DNA of 41,729 nucleotides. It comes from an uncultured Butyricimonas sp. (lineage in GTDB: Bacteria; Bacteroidota; Bacteroidia; Bacteroidales; Marinifilaceae). The stretch is from positions 1 to 41,729 of the forward strand of contig CALUHX010000021.1 in assembly GCA_944320555.1 (NCBI GenBank), in the 5' to 3' direction. Position numbers and translations under genes: made by a program. Of this stretch, positions 8,817 to 17,946 are shown one piece after another. The notes under the pieces are model-generated. The model was not told the origin of the DNA and did no database searches. It was given only the letters and a program-made list of their open reading frames with translations. Numbering within the stretch: the stretch's first letter is position 1; each line of letters begins with the position of its first letter.

Positions 8817-8860
8817 AAGAGCGGCTGCCTGACACTTTTCCCGGCAGCCGCTCTTTATTT
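8817..8860. terminator. Bidirectional terminator between recQ and the mgtC-like gene
   Basis: A perfect 13-bp stem joins AAGAGCGGCTGCC (8817-8829) and GGCAGCCGCTCTT (8843-8855). It is flanked by an A run on the left and TATTTT on the right, so it can serve both converging genes. Confidence 0.88.
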
Positions 8861-8880
8861 TCTATTCTCAGAACCGTTCT

Positions 8881-9546
8881 TCATTCCACTTTATCAATCA
8901 CGACCCCGGGGAGGGTTTGAATGAATTGTATCAGCAACACCTCGTCCTCCAATTTCCGCGTACGCACGACCAACGCCACCCGCAAATTTTTCTTCTCCCC
9001 GCACTCCACGATTTCCGTAGAAAAAGAGACTATCAAGTGACGCTTATTCTTTATCTCGTCCATCACAAGCTGCAAAGCCTCCACGCCAGAAACCGTGAAA
9101 GTGAGGTTGACATTTCTTTGGCTAAAATTCCGGAACATGTATCCCAATCCCTCCAGTCCGAGCAATGTCAGCAAGGTCGCCGATATGCCCAGCCAATACT
9201 GCCCGGCTCCCACGGCAAGCCCCACCGCCGCCGTGGTCCAAATCCCGGCGGCAGTGGTCAATCCCCTCACAAAAAGTTTTTGAATGATAATCGTGCCGGC
9301 TCCCAAAAAGCCAATACCCGTAACCACCTGAGACGCTATCCGACTCGGATCAAGCCCCACTCCCTCTTTTCCCAATATATCCTCAAACCCATACTTGGAC
9401 ACTATCATAAACAACGCACTGCCCAAAGCCACAAGGAAATGCGTACGAAAACCGGCCTCCTTGGCACGATACTCCCGGTCGATGCCGACCAACGCTCCCA
9501 AAACGCCCGCCACCAGCAGGCGAAAGAAAAAATCCCACGTCATCAT
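8881..9546 (-). CDS. MgtC/SapB family membrane protein
   Basis: The protein has 221 residues. Four to five hydrophobic helices lie in the first about 135 residues, with the family motifs LGALVGIDREYRAKEAGFRT, LGSALFMIVSKYG and GIGFLGAGTIIIQ. The last about 80 residues form a soluble ACT-like domain (VNLTFTVSGVEALQLVMDEI). MgtC relatives are inner-membrane proteins linked to magnesium limitation and, in pathogens, to survival in macrophages; transport itself is not proven. ATG at 9546 or 9543 may be used. Its 5' end lies 34 bases from a MITE-like element, which may contribute its promoter. Confidence 0.9.
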   Translation of the reverse strand: MMTWDFFFRLLVAGVLGALVGIDREYRAKEAGFRTHFLVALGSALFMIVSKYGFEDILGKEGVGLDPSRIASQVVTGIGFLGAGTIIIQKLFVRGLTTAAGIWTTAAVGLAVGAGQYWLGISATLLTLLGLEGLGYMFRNFSQRNVNLTFTVSGVEALQLVMDEIKNKRHLIVSFSTEIVECGEKKNLRVALVVRTRKLEDEVLLIQFIQTLPGVVIDKVE

Positions 9547-9562
9547 AACAATCTTTATTATT

Positions 9563-9594
9563 CCAATGTATCAAAAAAATGAGGCTGTCTCAAA
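9563..9594 (-). promoter_or_regulatory. Candidate promoter of the mgtC-like gene, -33 box inside a MITE end
   Basis: On the minus strand TTTG (complement of 9591-9594) is followed after 20 bases by TACATTGG (complement of 9563-9570), one mismatch from TAnnTTTG. The TTTG belongs to the terminal inverted repeat of the element at 9581-9766. The predicted leader before 9546 would be short. Confidence 0.4.
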
Positions 9595-9766
9595 ATGTAT
9601 TTTCATATCCCCACCCTCCTTCGAGGTACCCTCCCCATTTCGGGAGAGAATTGCATGGGAACGTATAACAGACTGAATATTATAACCATGCGACACCTCC
9701 CCTAATACAGGAGAGGTGGGCACAAAGCGGATGGAGGGAGTATGACGATTATTTTAAAACAACCTC
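9581..9766. mobile_element. MITE-like element, 186 bp (copy 1)
   Basis: The left end reads GAGGCTGTCTCAAAATG; the right end, read inverted, is GAGGTTGTTTTAAAAT. Inside the ends each side has a CATA(C/T)(C/T)CCC block. The centre contains the hairpin CACCTCCCCT...AGGAGAGGTG. No coding capacity. The element has the same length and same end bases (GAGG...CCTC) as copy 2 at 24626-24811. It fills the space between the starts of mgtC and the end of purA. No target duplication is obvious. Confidence 0.75.
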
Positions 9767-9783
9767 TTTTCCTGCCACAAACT

Positions 9784-11052
9784 TCAATCTTGGTAGCGGA
9801 TAATGGTTTGTTCCCGATCCGGTCCTACCGACACGATTTTAATGGGAACACCCAACTCGTTCTCCAAGAAAGAAAGGTATTGATTGAATTCCTCCGGAAA
9901 CTCATTCTCCGACGTCATTCCCGTCAAGTCGCAATTCCATCCAGGAATCTCGACATACACGGGCTTGACGGAATCATCTACCTCGTAAGGGAAATAATCT
10001 ATTTCCTTCCCCCCGACCTCGTAAGCCACGCACGCCTTGATTGTATCAAAGGAATCCAGCACGTCGCTTTTCATCATAATCAACTGAGTCACCCCGTTAA
10101 TCATAACGGCGTACTTCAAAGCGACCAAATCGATCCACCCGCAACGACGCTTGCGCCCCGTCACTGCGCCAAACTCGTGCCCCAATTCTCCAATCTTCTC
10201 TCCAATCTCATTCTTTTGCTCTGTCGGGAACGGACCACTCCCTACCCGCGTGCAATAAGCCTTGAATATGCCATACACCTCTCCAATCCTATGGGGCGAA
10301 ACTCCCAATCCCACACATGCACCGGCGCATATCGTGCTGGAGGATGTGACAAACGGATAGGAACCGAAATCCACGTCAAGCATGGTCCCTTGCGCGCCCT
10401 CCGCCAATATCGTCTTGCCCTCGGCCAATATCCCGTTCACCTCATGCTCGCTGTCCACCAAAGGAAACCGCTTCAAATAGTCTATGCCTTCCAACCATTC
10501 CTTCTCCACGGAAGACAAATCGTAAGAAAAACCCATGCTTCTCAGGATTTGCTCGTGACGAGTCTTCGCCTTGGCGTATTTCGTTTCAAAATCGCACAAT
10601 ATATCCCCCACGCGCAAACCGGTCCGGCTGATTTTGTCCGCATAAGTGGGACCTATGCCCTTGCCTGTCGTACCCACCTTGGAATCCCCTTTGGCCGCCT
10701 CGTAAGCGGCATCCAAAAAGCGGTGCGTAGGCAGAATCAAGTGCGCTTTTTTGGATATGTGCAACTTTTTCCTCAAGTCATGCCCCGACTTCTCCAACGC
10801 CTCGGCTTCAGCCTTAAACAGAGCGGGGTCCAAAACCACGCCGTTGCCGATAATGTTCACCTTGTCCCCTTGGAATATTCCAGAAGGAATGGAGCGAAGC
10901 ACATATTTCTGCCCTTCAAACTCAAGGGTGTGGCCCGCATTGGGTCCTCCTTGGAAACGGGCCACCACGTCGTATCTCGGCGTCAACACGTCCACGACCT
11001 TACCTTTCCCCTCGTCCCCCCACTGCAATCCAAGCAATACATCTACTTTCAT
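9784..11052 (-). CDS. purA: Adenylosuccinate synthetase
   Basis: The protein has 422 residues. It begins MKVDVLLGLQWGDEGKGK, containing the GDEGKGK phosphate-binding loop, followed by FQGGPNAGHTLEFEG with the catalytic His. TGKGIGPTYADKISR, EGAQGTMLDVDFGSYPFVT and TGRKRRCGWIDLVALK are conserved blocks of the family. It joins IMP and aspartate with GTP hydrolysis, the first committed step to AMP. The length is normal. It follows the fur-family gene in the same direction by 58 bases; a separate minus-strand -7 box (TATTTTTG, 11098-11105) with ATTG 20 bases upstream suggests its own promoter. Confidence 0.97.
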   Translation of the reverse strand: MKVDVLLGLQWGDEGKGKVVDVLTPRYDVVARFQGGPNAGHTLEFEGQKYVLRSIPSGIFQGDKVNIIGNGVVLDPALFKAEAEALEKSGHDLRKKLHISKKAHLILPTHRFLDAAYEAAKGDSKVGTTGKGIGPTYADKISRTGLRVGDILCDFETKYAKAKTRHEQILRSMGFSYDLSSVEKEWLEGIDYLKRFPLVDSEHEVNGILAEGKTILAEGAQGTMLDVDFGSYPFVTSSSTICAGACVGLGVSPHRIGEVYGIFKAYCTRVGSGPFPTEQKNEIGEKIGELGHEFGAVTGRKRRCGWIDLVALKYAVMINGVTQLIMMKSDVLDSFDTIKACVAYEVGGKEIDYFPYEVDDSVKPVYVEIPGWNCDLTGMTSENEFPEEFNQYLSFLENELGVPIKIVSVGPDREQTIIRYQD

Positions 11053-11097
11053 CTGATAACTTTTAGTTCAATAAACCTCTTTTCAAGAATAAGCACA

Positions 11098-11129
11098 CAA
11101 AAATAGCCATTTATTTCGACGACGCCAAT
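11098..11129 (-). promoter_or_regulatory. Candidate purA promoter
   Basis: On the minus strand TATTTTTG (complement of 11098-11105) fits TAnnTTTG. A degenerate -33 box ATTG lies 20 bases upstream (complement of 11126-11129), inside the end of the fur-family gene. Confidence 0.4.
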
Positions 11130-11563
11130 TTACAGTCATGGCAAATGCCGTAAATATACAACATGTGATGATGCGCCGTGAAATCATACTTCTCCTCCAC
11201 ATGCTCCACAATCTCCTCCAACCTGGGATCCGCAAATTCTTCCACCTTCCCGCAAATCTTGCAAACAATATGCTCGTGCTTCTTATTATTGTAAGCCCGT
11301 TCAAACTGGGCTATGTTATTGCCGAATTGGTGCTTGATTACCAACTTGCACTCCAGCAACAAATCTATCGTGTTATAGAGCGTGGCCCTGCTCACCCTGT
11401 AGTTTTTGTTCTTCATGAAAACATACAGGGCCTCTATGTCGAAATGGCCGGCGTGAGAATAAATCTCATCCAGAATGGCATACCTCTCGGGAGTCTTCCG
11501 ATGTCCTTTCTGCTGCAGGTAATTGGTGAAAATCTCTTTCACCGTTTCCTTTATTTTATCCAT
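11111..11563 (-). CDS. Fur/PerR family metal-dependent transcriptional regulator
   Basis: The protein has 150 residues from ATG 11563 ([16 protein letters not shown]); a start at 11608 would add 15 residues that look less conserved. A winged-helix DNA-binding part (about 15-85) shows [23 protein letters not shown] and [14 protein letters not shown]. The C-terminal dimerisation part carries the metal ligands: [11 protein letters not shown], with one CxxC, and YGICHDCK, with a second CxxC, plus [10 protein letters not shown]. The two CxxC pairs fit a structural zinc site, as in PerR and Fur. Whether it senses iron, zinc or peroxide cannot be told from sequence alone. It lies between rel and purA. 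Confidence 0.9.
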   Translation of the reverse strand: MDKIKETVKEIFTNYLQQKGHRKTPERYAILDEIYSHAGHFDIEALYVFMKNKNYRVSRATLYNTIDLLLECKLVIKHQFGNNIAQFERAYNNKKHEHIVCKICGKVEEFADPRLEEIVEHVEEKYDFTAHHHMLYIYGICHDCKLASSK

Positions 11564-11650
11564 TGAGTCCAAAGCTGTCTTCTTTATTATTCCGTGGCTA
11601 AAGTACAAAATAAAATTGGAAAAACCTCCTTTATTTAGAAAGAATTTAAT

Positions 11651-13837
11651 TTAGCCCTCCATATTCTCCACCCGCGTCACGTTTTCCACGCTCTTCAGCG
11701 AAGATATCTTCATCATCAGATTATTCAGGTCCGCCGTGTTGTGCACGTACAAATGAATCGTTCCCTCGAAAATCCCGTCCTTCGTTTCGAAATGGACGGC
11801 GCGCATGCTCACATTGTTTTCCTGAGAAATGATTCGGGTTATGTCGCTCACCACACCCATACTGTCTATGCCGTTCAACTGAATCACCGCCAAAAACGAC
11901 ATAATCCTGTGACTCACCCACTTGACGGGCACAATCTTGTCCCCGTGGCTCGACATCAGTCGGATGGCCTCCGGGCACTTCCGCTTGTGCACCGTGATCT
12001 TGTCTCCCTCCATCTTGAATCCCACCACGTCGTCCCCTGGAATCGGACAGCAACAGGAAGCGATGATAAAATCCGAAACTTCCTCCTTTCCCGTTTCCTC
12101 TTTTACCTTGACGACCTTCTCTTTGTCTCCTTTGAAAAACTGTAATTTCCAATACTTCACGAACTTGTTCTCCGACTTCTTCTTCAAAGCCTTCCTCACC
12201 TCGTCCTCCGTGAGAAACCCCTTGGCCAGATTGACAAACATGTCCTCCTTCGACGGAAGATTCAAGTGCAACTGCGCCTTGGACACCGCCTCCGGTGTCA
12301 CGGCCAACTTCATCGACTCCAAAATCTTCTCGAACATCATCGACCCCAGCTTCACCTGTTCCTTCCGTTCTTTCCGGAAAACCGTGTTGATATTATTCTT
12401 TGCTTTGGCCGTAACGATAAAATCCAGCCAGTCGCTCTGCGGCTTCTGCTTATCGCTCGTCAACACCTCCACCTGATCCCCGCTCCGCAACTGGCAACTC
12501 ATCGGCACCAGCTTGTGGTTCACCTTGCCGCCAATGCAATGGTTCCCTATCTCCGTGTGAATGTCATACGCAAAATCCAACACCGTCGCCCCTTTTGGCA
12601 AAGTCCTCATCTCCCCCTTCGGTGTGAACACCCGTATTTCCTTGGCGAACAGGTTCATCTTGAACTCGTCCAAAAACTCCAGAGCGTCCATTCCCGGCTG
12701 TTCCAACACCTCCTTAATGCTCGCCAGCCACTTGTCCAGCTCCGAGTTGCTGTCCGAGTCTCCTTTATACTTCCAATGGGCCGCCAGCCCCTTCTCTGCG
12801 ATTTCATCCATTCGCCGCGACCGGATCTGCACCTCAATCCACTTTCCCCCCGGCCCCATCACCGTCAAATGCAGCGCCTCGTAACCGTTCGCCTTCGGCA
12901 CGCTCACCCAGTCCCGGATACGTTCCGGCTTCGGGCTGTACATGTCCGTCACCAACGAATAAATGTTCCAACACTGCCATTTCTCCGGCTGATTGTCCTT
13001 CGGGTCGAACACGATTCTCACTGCCAGCAAATCATAAATCTCCTCGAACGAAATATGCCTCCGCTGCATCTTCGCCCACACAGAATACACGCTCTTCGTC
13101 CGCGCCGTGATGTCATAGTGATACCCGTTCTCCGTCAACCGTTCCCTGATGGGAGCGATAAACTGCTGGTACAGGTTTGAGTTCTCATCCCGGTACGCAT
13201 GAATCTTCCGCTCCAACTCCCGGTACTCGTCCGGATTCTCATACTTCAGGCTCAAATCCTCCAGCTCCGTCTTGATTGCGTGCAGACCCATGCGGTGGGC
13301 CAAAGGAGCGTAAATATACAGCGTCTCGCTCGCTATCTTCACCTGCTTGTGCTCCGGCATGGAATCCAGCGTCCGCATATTGTGCAAACGGTCGGCTATC
13401 TTGATCAGAATCACCCGCACGTCGTCCGCCAGCGTCAACAGCACCTTACGGAACGTCTCCGCCTGCTGCGTCGTGTTCGCCTCCATCACCTCGCTGATTT
13501 TCGTCAGGCCGTCCACGATAGAAGCTATCTTCGCCCCAAACAGATTGGCGATGTCCTCCACCGTGTAATCAGTGTCCTCCACCACGTCGTGCAGCAAAGC
13601 CGCCACCACCGACGTCGTTCCCAATCCGATTTCCGTGGCCGCGATTTTGGCCACCGCTATCGGATGCAATATGTACGGTTCGCCCGACTTCCGCCTCACG
13701 CCTTGGTGCGCCTCGTTCGCCAAATCGAACGCCTTGCGGATTAAATTCTTGTTTTCCTCCGTCGTCCCCGGACGCAAAGACTCCAACAAATCTTCAAACG
13801 CCGCCTGTATCATCTCCTGTTCCTGATCCATAACCAT
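11651..13837 (-). CDS. rel: Bifunctional (p)ppGpp synthetase/hydrolase, RelA/SpoT family
   Basis: The protein has 728 residues from 13837; ATG 13831 (MDQEQEMIQ) is equally possible. The N-terminal HD hydrolase domain (about 40-200) is intact: GEPYILHPIAVAKI, LLHDVVEDTDYT and KIADRLHNMRTLDSM. The synthetase domain (about 240-370) has RTKSVYSVWAKMQR, IYDLLAVRIVFD, NGYEALHLTVMGP and IEVQIRSRRMDEIAEKG. A TGS domain (about 405-465; IRVFTPKGEMRTLPKGATV), a helical region, a zinc-finger-like stretch with two Cys (IIASCCCPIPGD) and a C-terminal ACT domain (SMGVVSDITRIISQENNVSM) follow. Both activities are therefore expected, controlling the stringent response. It starts 16 bases after murI ends, so the two are likely co-transcribed. 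Confidence 0.95.
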   Translation of the reverse strand: MVMDQEQEMIQAAFEDLLESLRPGTTEENKNLIRKAFDLANEAHQGVRRKSGEPYILHPIAVAKIAATEIGLGTTSVVAALLHDVVEDTDYTVEDIANLFGAKIASIVDGLTKISEVMEANTTQQAETFRKVLLTLADDVRVILIKIADRLHNMRTLDSMPEHKQVKIASETLYIYAPLAHRMGLHAIKTELEDLSLKYENPDEYRELERKIHAYRDENSNLYQQFIAPIRERLTENGYHYDITARTKSVYSVWAKMQRRHISFEEIYDLLAVRIVFDPKDNQPEKWQCWNIYSLVTDMYSPKPERIRDWVSVPKANGYEALHLTVMGPGGKWIEVQIRSRRMDEIAEKGLAAHWKYKGDSDSNSELDKWLASIKEVLEQPGMDALEFLDEFKMNLFAKEIRVFTPKGEMRTLPKGATVLDFAYDIHTEIGNHCIGGKVNHKLVPMSCQLRSGDQVEVLTSDKQKPQSDWLDFIVTAKAKNNINTVFRKERKEQVKLGSMMFEKILESMKLAVTPEAVSKAQLHLNLPSKEDMFVNLAKGFLTEDEVRKALKKKSENKFVKYWKLQFFKGDKEKVVKVKEETGKEEVSDFIIASCCCPIPGDDVVGFKMEGDKITVHKRKCPEAIRLMSSHGDKIVPVKWVSHRIMSFLAVIQLNGIDSMGVVSDITRIISQENNVSMRAVHFETKDGIFEGTIHLYVHNTADLNNLMMKISSLKSVENVTRVENMEG

Positions 13838-13853
13838 AACACGCTAACAATTA

Positions 13854-14690
13854 TCATCTTATTTCCAAATGCCGTGACGCCACGTCCGCCTGCATGAACA
13901 TGGCCGCCATGCGGTCAAACATACCTTCCTTCTCCGTCGTATAGTAACGCACCTCCCCGCCTTTCGACAGCGTGCCCTCCATCTCTGGATGCCGCCGCAA
14001 ATAATCCTTCAGGCTCTCCGCCACAATCTCCCCCTGCTGCACCACCCTCACACCCGCCGGCACGTAACGGTCGATCACCCGCCGCAACAGTGGATAATGC
14101 GTGCAAGCCAACACCACCGTGTCTATCAACGGGTCCGCCTCCATCAGCTCCCCCACGTTCTTCCGGACAAAAAAAGCGGCGCCCTCCGAGTCCATCTCCC
14201 CGTTCTCCACCAGCGGCACCCACATCGGGCAAGCCACCTGCGTCACCCTCAAATCCTTTCCCGAATGAATCTTAGCTATCTCCATCAAATATGAACCAGA
14301 CGACACCGTCCCTTTCGTGGCCAGCACCCCCACATGCCCGTTCCGCGTGTAATCCGCCACCGCCTCCGCACTCGGACGAATCACGCCCAACACGCGCCTC
14401 GACGCGTCCCACCCCGGCAGGTCACGCTGCTGAATCGTCCGCAGAGCCTTCGCCGAGGCCGTATTGCACGCCAGAATCACCAGCCGGCACCCCATCTCGA
14501 ACAGTCTCGCCACCGCCTCCCGCGTGTACTCGTACACCACTTCGAACGACCGCGTCCCGTAAGGAGTCCGCGCATTGTCGCCCAAATACACGTAATCATA
14601 CTCAGGCAACTCCCGCACGATGTCGCGCAGAATCGTCAAACCTCCGTAACCGGAATCAAACACACCTATCGGACCAAACATACCTTCCAT
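13854..14690 (-). CDS. murI: Glutamate racemase
   Basis: The protein has 278 residues. The two-domain fold shows IGVFDSGYGGLTILRDI at the N-terminus, YLGDNARTPYGTRS, the first catalytic cysteine in LVILACNTASAKALR (about residues 80-95) and the second in VVLACTHYPLLRRV (about 198-212). It supplies D-glutamate for peptidoglycan. The length is typical. Downstream rel follows after 16 bases; upstream a terminator separates it from skp/ompH. Confidence 0.95.
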   Translation of the reverse strand: MEGMFGPIGVFDSGYGGLTILRDIVRELPEYDYVYLGDNARTPYGTRSFEVVYEYTREAVARLFEMGCRLVILACNTASAKALRTIQQRDLPGWDASRRVLGVIRPSAEAVADYTRNGHVGVLATKGTVSSGSYLMEIAKIHSGKDLRVTQVACPMWVPLVENGEMDSEGAAFFVRKNVGELMEADPLIDTVVLACTHYPLLRRVIDRYVPAGVRVVQQGEIVAESLKDYLRRHPEMEGTLSKGGEVRYYTTEKEGMFDRMAAMFMQADVASRHLEIR

Positions 14691-14739
14691 ACATTACAAT
14701 ATTCGGACTGCTAATATAACATATCTTTAACACAAATGC

Positions 14740-14770
14740 AAAAAAACCGCCCTTCTCTTGAAAGGCGGCC
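14740..14770 (-). terminator. Terminator after skp/ompH
   Basis: On the minus strand a GGCCGCC...GGGCGG hairpin with one mismatch is followed by a run of seven T (complement of 14740-14746). It lies just after the skp/ompH gene and before murI. Confidence 0.7.
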
Positions 14771-14794
14771 CTCATTATTTCGCCACTCGCGTGT

Positions 14795-15316
14795 TCAAAT
14801 GCCCAATTTCTTCTTCACCAAAGGCAGCACGTCGATGGCATCCTCGGCGAAAAACAGCACGGAACCGTTGCTCAAGTCAAAAATATACGTGAACCCGTTC
14901 TCCTTCCCCACCTCCTGGATGGCCTTGTTCGCTTTCTCCATGATAGGCTTCAACAAAGCCTCCTGAGCCTTTCCCATCTCCGTCTGAGCCAGATTCTGGA
15001 AAGTCTGGATGCGCTCGATGGTCTGTTGAATCTCCTGCTCCTTGGCCGTGCGGGTCAAATCCGTGTATGTCGACAAGTTGGCCTGATACTCCTGCATCAA
15101 CCTCTCGTATTCTTTTTGCATCTCCGCCAACTGGTTTCTGATCTCGGCATCCTTGGCATTCAGAGAATCTTGAGCCTTCTTCATCTCCGGCATTTGCGAC
15201 AACAATTCCGCCGTGTTGATGTGTCCTAACTTAACGGCCTTCGTCGTCTGGGCGGAGACTGAGAATGCGGCAAAGAAGAATGCCACCAAAAGAAATAATT
15301 TCACTGTACTTTTCAT
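14795..15316 (-). CDS. skp: OmpH/Skp family periplasmic chaperone
   Basis: The protein has 173 residues. A signal peptide (MKSTVKLFLLVAFFFAAFSV, cleavage near SAQ) is followed by a short beta segment (VKLGHINTAELLSQMPEMKK) and a long charged coiled coil (about 50-130; MQKEYERLMQEYQANLSTY). The C-terminal strands are ENGFTYIFDLSNGSVLFFAE. Skp trimers carry unfolded outer-membrane proteins across the periplasm to the Bam complex. bamA is immediately upstream in the same direction, 80 bases away. A near-perfect promoter at 15347-15377 gives the gene its own start of transcription. Confidence 0.92.
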   Translation of the reverse strand: MKSTVKLFLLVAFFFAAFSVSAQTTKAVKLGHINTAELLSQMPEMKKAQDSLNAKDAEIRNQLAEMQKEYERLMQEYQANLSTYTDLTRTAKEQEIQQTIERIQTFQNLAQTEMGKAQEALLKPIMEKANKAIQEVGKENGFTYIFDLSNGSVLFFAEDAIDVLPLVKKKLGI

Positions 15317-15346
15317 AATAACTACCTTTTACAAATAAATATGCTA

Positions 15347-15377
15347 CAAATATACTAAAACAATTCGCTCATGCAAA
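15347..15377 (-). promoter_or_regulatory. Promoter of skp/ompH
   Basis: On the minus strand TTTG (complement of 15374-15377), 19 bases, then TATATTTG (complement of 15347-15354): an exact match to the Bacteroidetes TTTG-N19-TAnnTTTG consensus, 30 bases before the start codon. Confidence 0.8.
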
Positions 15378-15396
15378 TCTTTCGTCCAAATCCTTC

Positions 15397-17946
15397 CTAA
15401 AATTGTTGACCCAACACGAAGTGGAACTGCGACCCGCCTGCGCCATCGCGGCCTTGAACGTCGTCAAACCCGTAACCCCAGTCGATGCCCAGCAGCCCGA
15501 ACATCGGCAGCCACACGCGCAAACCCACGCCCCCCGAGCGGTACAGATTGAACGGCTCGAAATCCTTCAACGCATACCACGAGTTCCCCGCCTCCAGGAA
15601 CCCCAGCGCGTAAATCGTCGCCGACTGCGCCAGCGATATCGGGAAACGCAACTCCAACGTCCATTTCGAGTACAGGTTCGCGTCCTGCGAGCGCACCGGA
15701 ATAAAGCTCGACCCGGCGTTCGTCAGCGAGCCGTTCTCATACCCGCGCAACCCCACGTACTCCCGGCCGTACAGACTGTACCCCGACATCCCGTCGCCAC
15801 CCATCTCGAAGCCCTCGAAAGGCGAGCGGCGGTACTTGTTGTAAAAGCCCAGATAACCGTACTGCGCGGCGGCGTACAGAATCAAAGGATGCTTCTCGCT
15901 CCGCGTCAACGGCATAAACACCTTCGCGCTGAACTTCCACTTGTGGTACTCTATCCACCGGTACTTCTCCTCGTCCGTCTCCGTCTCCAAGTCGCGTGTC
16001 GCGAACAACGAGTAAGGAAGCGTCAACGCCACCGACAGCGAGAACTCGCTACCGCTCCGCGTGAACAACGGATTGTCTATCGAACTCCGCGACAACACCG
16101 CCGCGAACGACAAATTATTGATATTCCCGTTGTCTATCGTGTAATAACGCCAATTCTCCAACTGATAGTGCTGGTACGACACCTCCGTGTACAGTGTGAA
16201 CCAGTCGTCCGGCCACTTGATGCGCCGGCCAAGCCCCACGCTCGCCCCGAACGTCATCATGCTTTGATTCCCCGTATAATCCGAAGCGGACCCGATTTGC
16301 GTCGCATAAGAATTATTGTAACTGCTCGTGTATCCCGTCTGCCGCGAGAAATAAATCGAGGCGCTCAGCGAGTTCGGCTTCCGTCCTCCGAGCCAGGGCT
16401 CGCGGAACGACACGCTGAACGACGTGTAATACTTCCCGTTCGTCTGCGCCTTCAGGCTGAACGTCTGCCCGTCGCCCATCGGCAGCGGACGGTAAGAGTC
16501 CCAATTGAAAATGTTCCGCATCGAGAAATTCGAGAATGTCAGCCCCACCGAACCGATAATCATTCCCGCTCCCCATCCTCCGGAGAGCTCGATACGGTCG
16601 TTCGCCTTCTCCACCAGGCTGAACACCACGTCCGTCGTCCCTGCCGCCGCATTCACGTTCGCCAGATCCGGCTTGATCTGCTCCGGGTCGAAATGCCCCA
16701 TGTTCGCCAGCTCCCGCGCGCTCCGGATAATGTCCTCGCGGCTGAACAGCTCGCCCGGATACACGTACAGCTCCCGCCGGATCACATGCTCGTGCGTCCG
16801 CGTGTTGCCCTTGATGATAACCTTGTTGATTGTCGCCTGAGGACCTTCCACCACCCGGATTTCCAACCGAATGGAATCCTCGCCGGCTATCGTCCCCACC
16901 GGCATCAGCCGCGAGAACAGATAACCGTTGTTCTGGTACAGATTCGCCACCGCGTCGTCGTCCATCGTCAGCCGCTCCTCCAGATACGTGCTGTTGTACA
17001 CGTCCCCTTTCTTGATGTTCAGCACGCTCGACAAAATCGAAGCGTCGTACACCGTGTTTCCCACCCACGTGATGTCTCCGAAATAATACTTGTGCCCCTC
17101 CTCCACGTCGATGTAAATCTTCACCCGCTTCGGCGACACCTGCACCACGCTGTCTGACACGATAATCGCGTCGCGGTACCCCTTCTCGTTGTACCGGTTG
17201 ATTAGATTATACTTGTCCTCGTCGTAATTCTTCTCTATGTAATTGGCCGACTTGAAAAAATTCAGCCACGACTTTTCCTTCGTCTTCTTCATCGCCGCCT
17301 TCAGCCTCCCCTCCTTCATCTCCTTGTTCCCCCTGATCACAATCTCGTCAATCTTGATTTTGTTGTGCTTCTCCACAATCACGTCCAGAATCACGTGATT
17401 GTCCTGCGTCGGGTCGTCACGCTGGATGATGCGGATGTCCGTGTTGAAATACCCCTTCTCCTTCAGAATCTGCTCCACAACGCGCTCCACCGTCGCCTTC
17501 ATGTTGTCCGTCACCTGCGACGACAGCTGAAGGTTCAGCCGCTCCCTCACCTTCGTCTCCTCCGCCTTCTTCAGTCCGATGTAATTCACCCTCGACAGCC
17601 GCTGCCGCTCCTTGATGTCCACCCGCAAGAACACTTTGTTCCCCACCACCTTGTCCACGGAAATTGCGATGTCCGAGAAAATCCCCTGGTCATACAGCCT
17701 GCGGATGGCCCGCGTCACCGCCTCGCCCGGCACCTGGATAGTCATCCCCACGCTCAGGCCCGCCAAGCTCGCCAGCGTCTCCTCGTCGTAATGGCCGTCC
17801 ACGCCGACCACCCGCACGCCCCCGAGCTCGTAAGTCCGCGGCGACGCGTAATTCACTTCCACATTCGTCACCGTGTCGGCCTCCTGGCCCGCCGCGGCAA
17901 GCGCGCACAATATAAATAACAACAAAAATGCTACTTTACCTCTCAT
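15397..17946 (-). CDS. bamA: Outer membrane protein assembly factor BamA
   Basis: The protein has 849 residues. A signal peptide (MRGKVAFLLLFILCALAAAG) precedes five POTRA-like repeats (about 40-440), with VRVVGVDGHYDEETLASLAG, RVNYIGLKKAEETKVRERL, IDEIVIRGNKEMKEGRLKAA, ITWVGNTVYDASILSSVLNI and INKVIIKGNTRTHEHVIRRE. A 16-strand Omp85 barrel follows, with the conserved loop VGLRGYENGSL and a terminal aromatic (FHFVLGQQF). It folds and inserts outer-membrane barrels. Its ATG overlaps the uppS stop by four bases (ATGA), which implies translational coupling. skp/ompH follows. Confidence 0.95.
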   Translation of the reverse strand: MRGKVAFLLLFILCALAAAGQEADTVTNVEVNYASPRTYELGGVRVVGVDGHYDEETLASLAGLSVGMTIQVPGEAVTRAIRRLYDQGIFSDIAISVDKVVGNKVFLRVDIKERQRLSRVNYIGLKKAEETKVRERLNLQLSSQVTDNMKATVERVVEQILKEKGYFNTDIRIIQRDDPTQDNHVILDVIVEKHNKIKIDEIVIRGNKEMKEGRLKAAMKKTKEKSWLNFFKSANYIEKNYDEDKYNLINRYNEKGYRDAIIVSDSVVQVSPKRVKIYIDVEEGHKYYFGDITWVGNTVYDASILSSVLNIKKGDVYNSTYLEERLTMDDDAVANLYQNNGYLFSRLMPVGTIAGEDSIRLEIRVVEGPQATINKVIIKGNTRTHEHVIRRELYVYPGELFSREDIIRSARELANMGHFDPEQIKPDLANVNAAAGTTDVVFSLVEKANDRIELSGGWGAGMIIGSVGLTFSNFSMRNIFNWDSYRPLPMGDGQTFSLKAQTNGKYYTSFSVSFREPWLGGRKPNSLSASIYFSRQTGYTSSYNNSYATQIGSASDYTGNQSMMTFGASVGLGRRIKWPDDWFTLYTEVSYQHYQLENWRYYTIDNGNINNLSFAAVLSRSSIDNPLFTRSGSEFSLSVALTLPYSLFATRDLETETDEEKYRWIEYHKWKFSAKVFMPLTRSEKHPLILYAAAQYGYLGFYNKYRRSPFEGFEMGGDGMSGYSLYGREYVGLRGYENGSLTNAGSSFIPVRSQDANLYSKWTLELRFPISLAQSATIYALGFLEAGNSWYALKDFEPFNLYRSGGVGLRVWLPMFGLLGIDWGYGFDDVQGRDGAGGSQFHFVLGQQF

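Noticed and set aside
15403-17157. 584-codon plus-strand frame opposite bamA
   Set aside because: Its composition (Arg, His, Pro, Val rich) is that of the reverse reading of bamA; bamA is certain.
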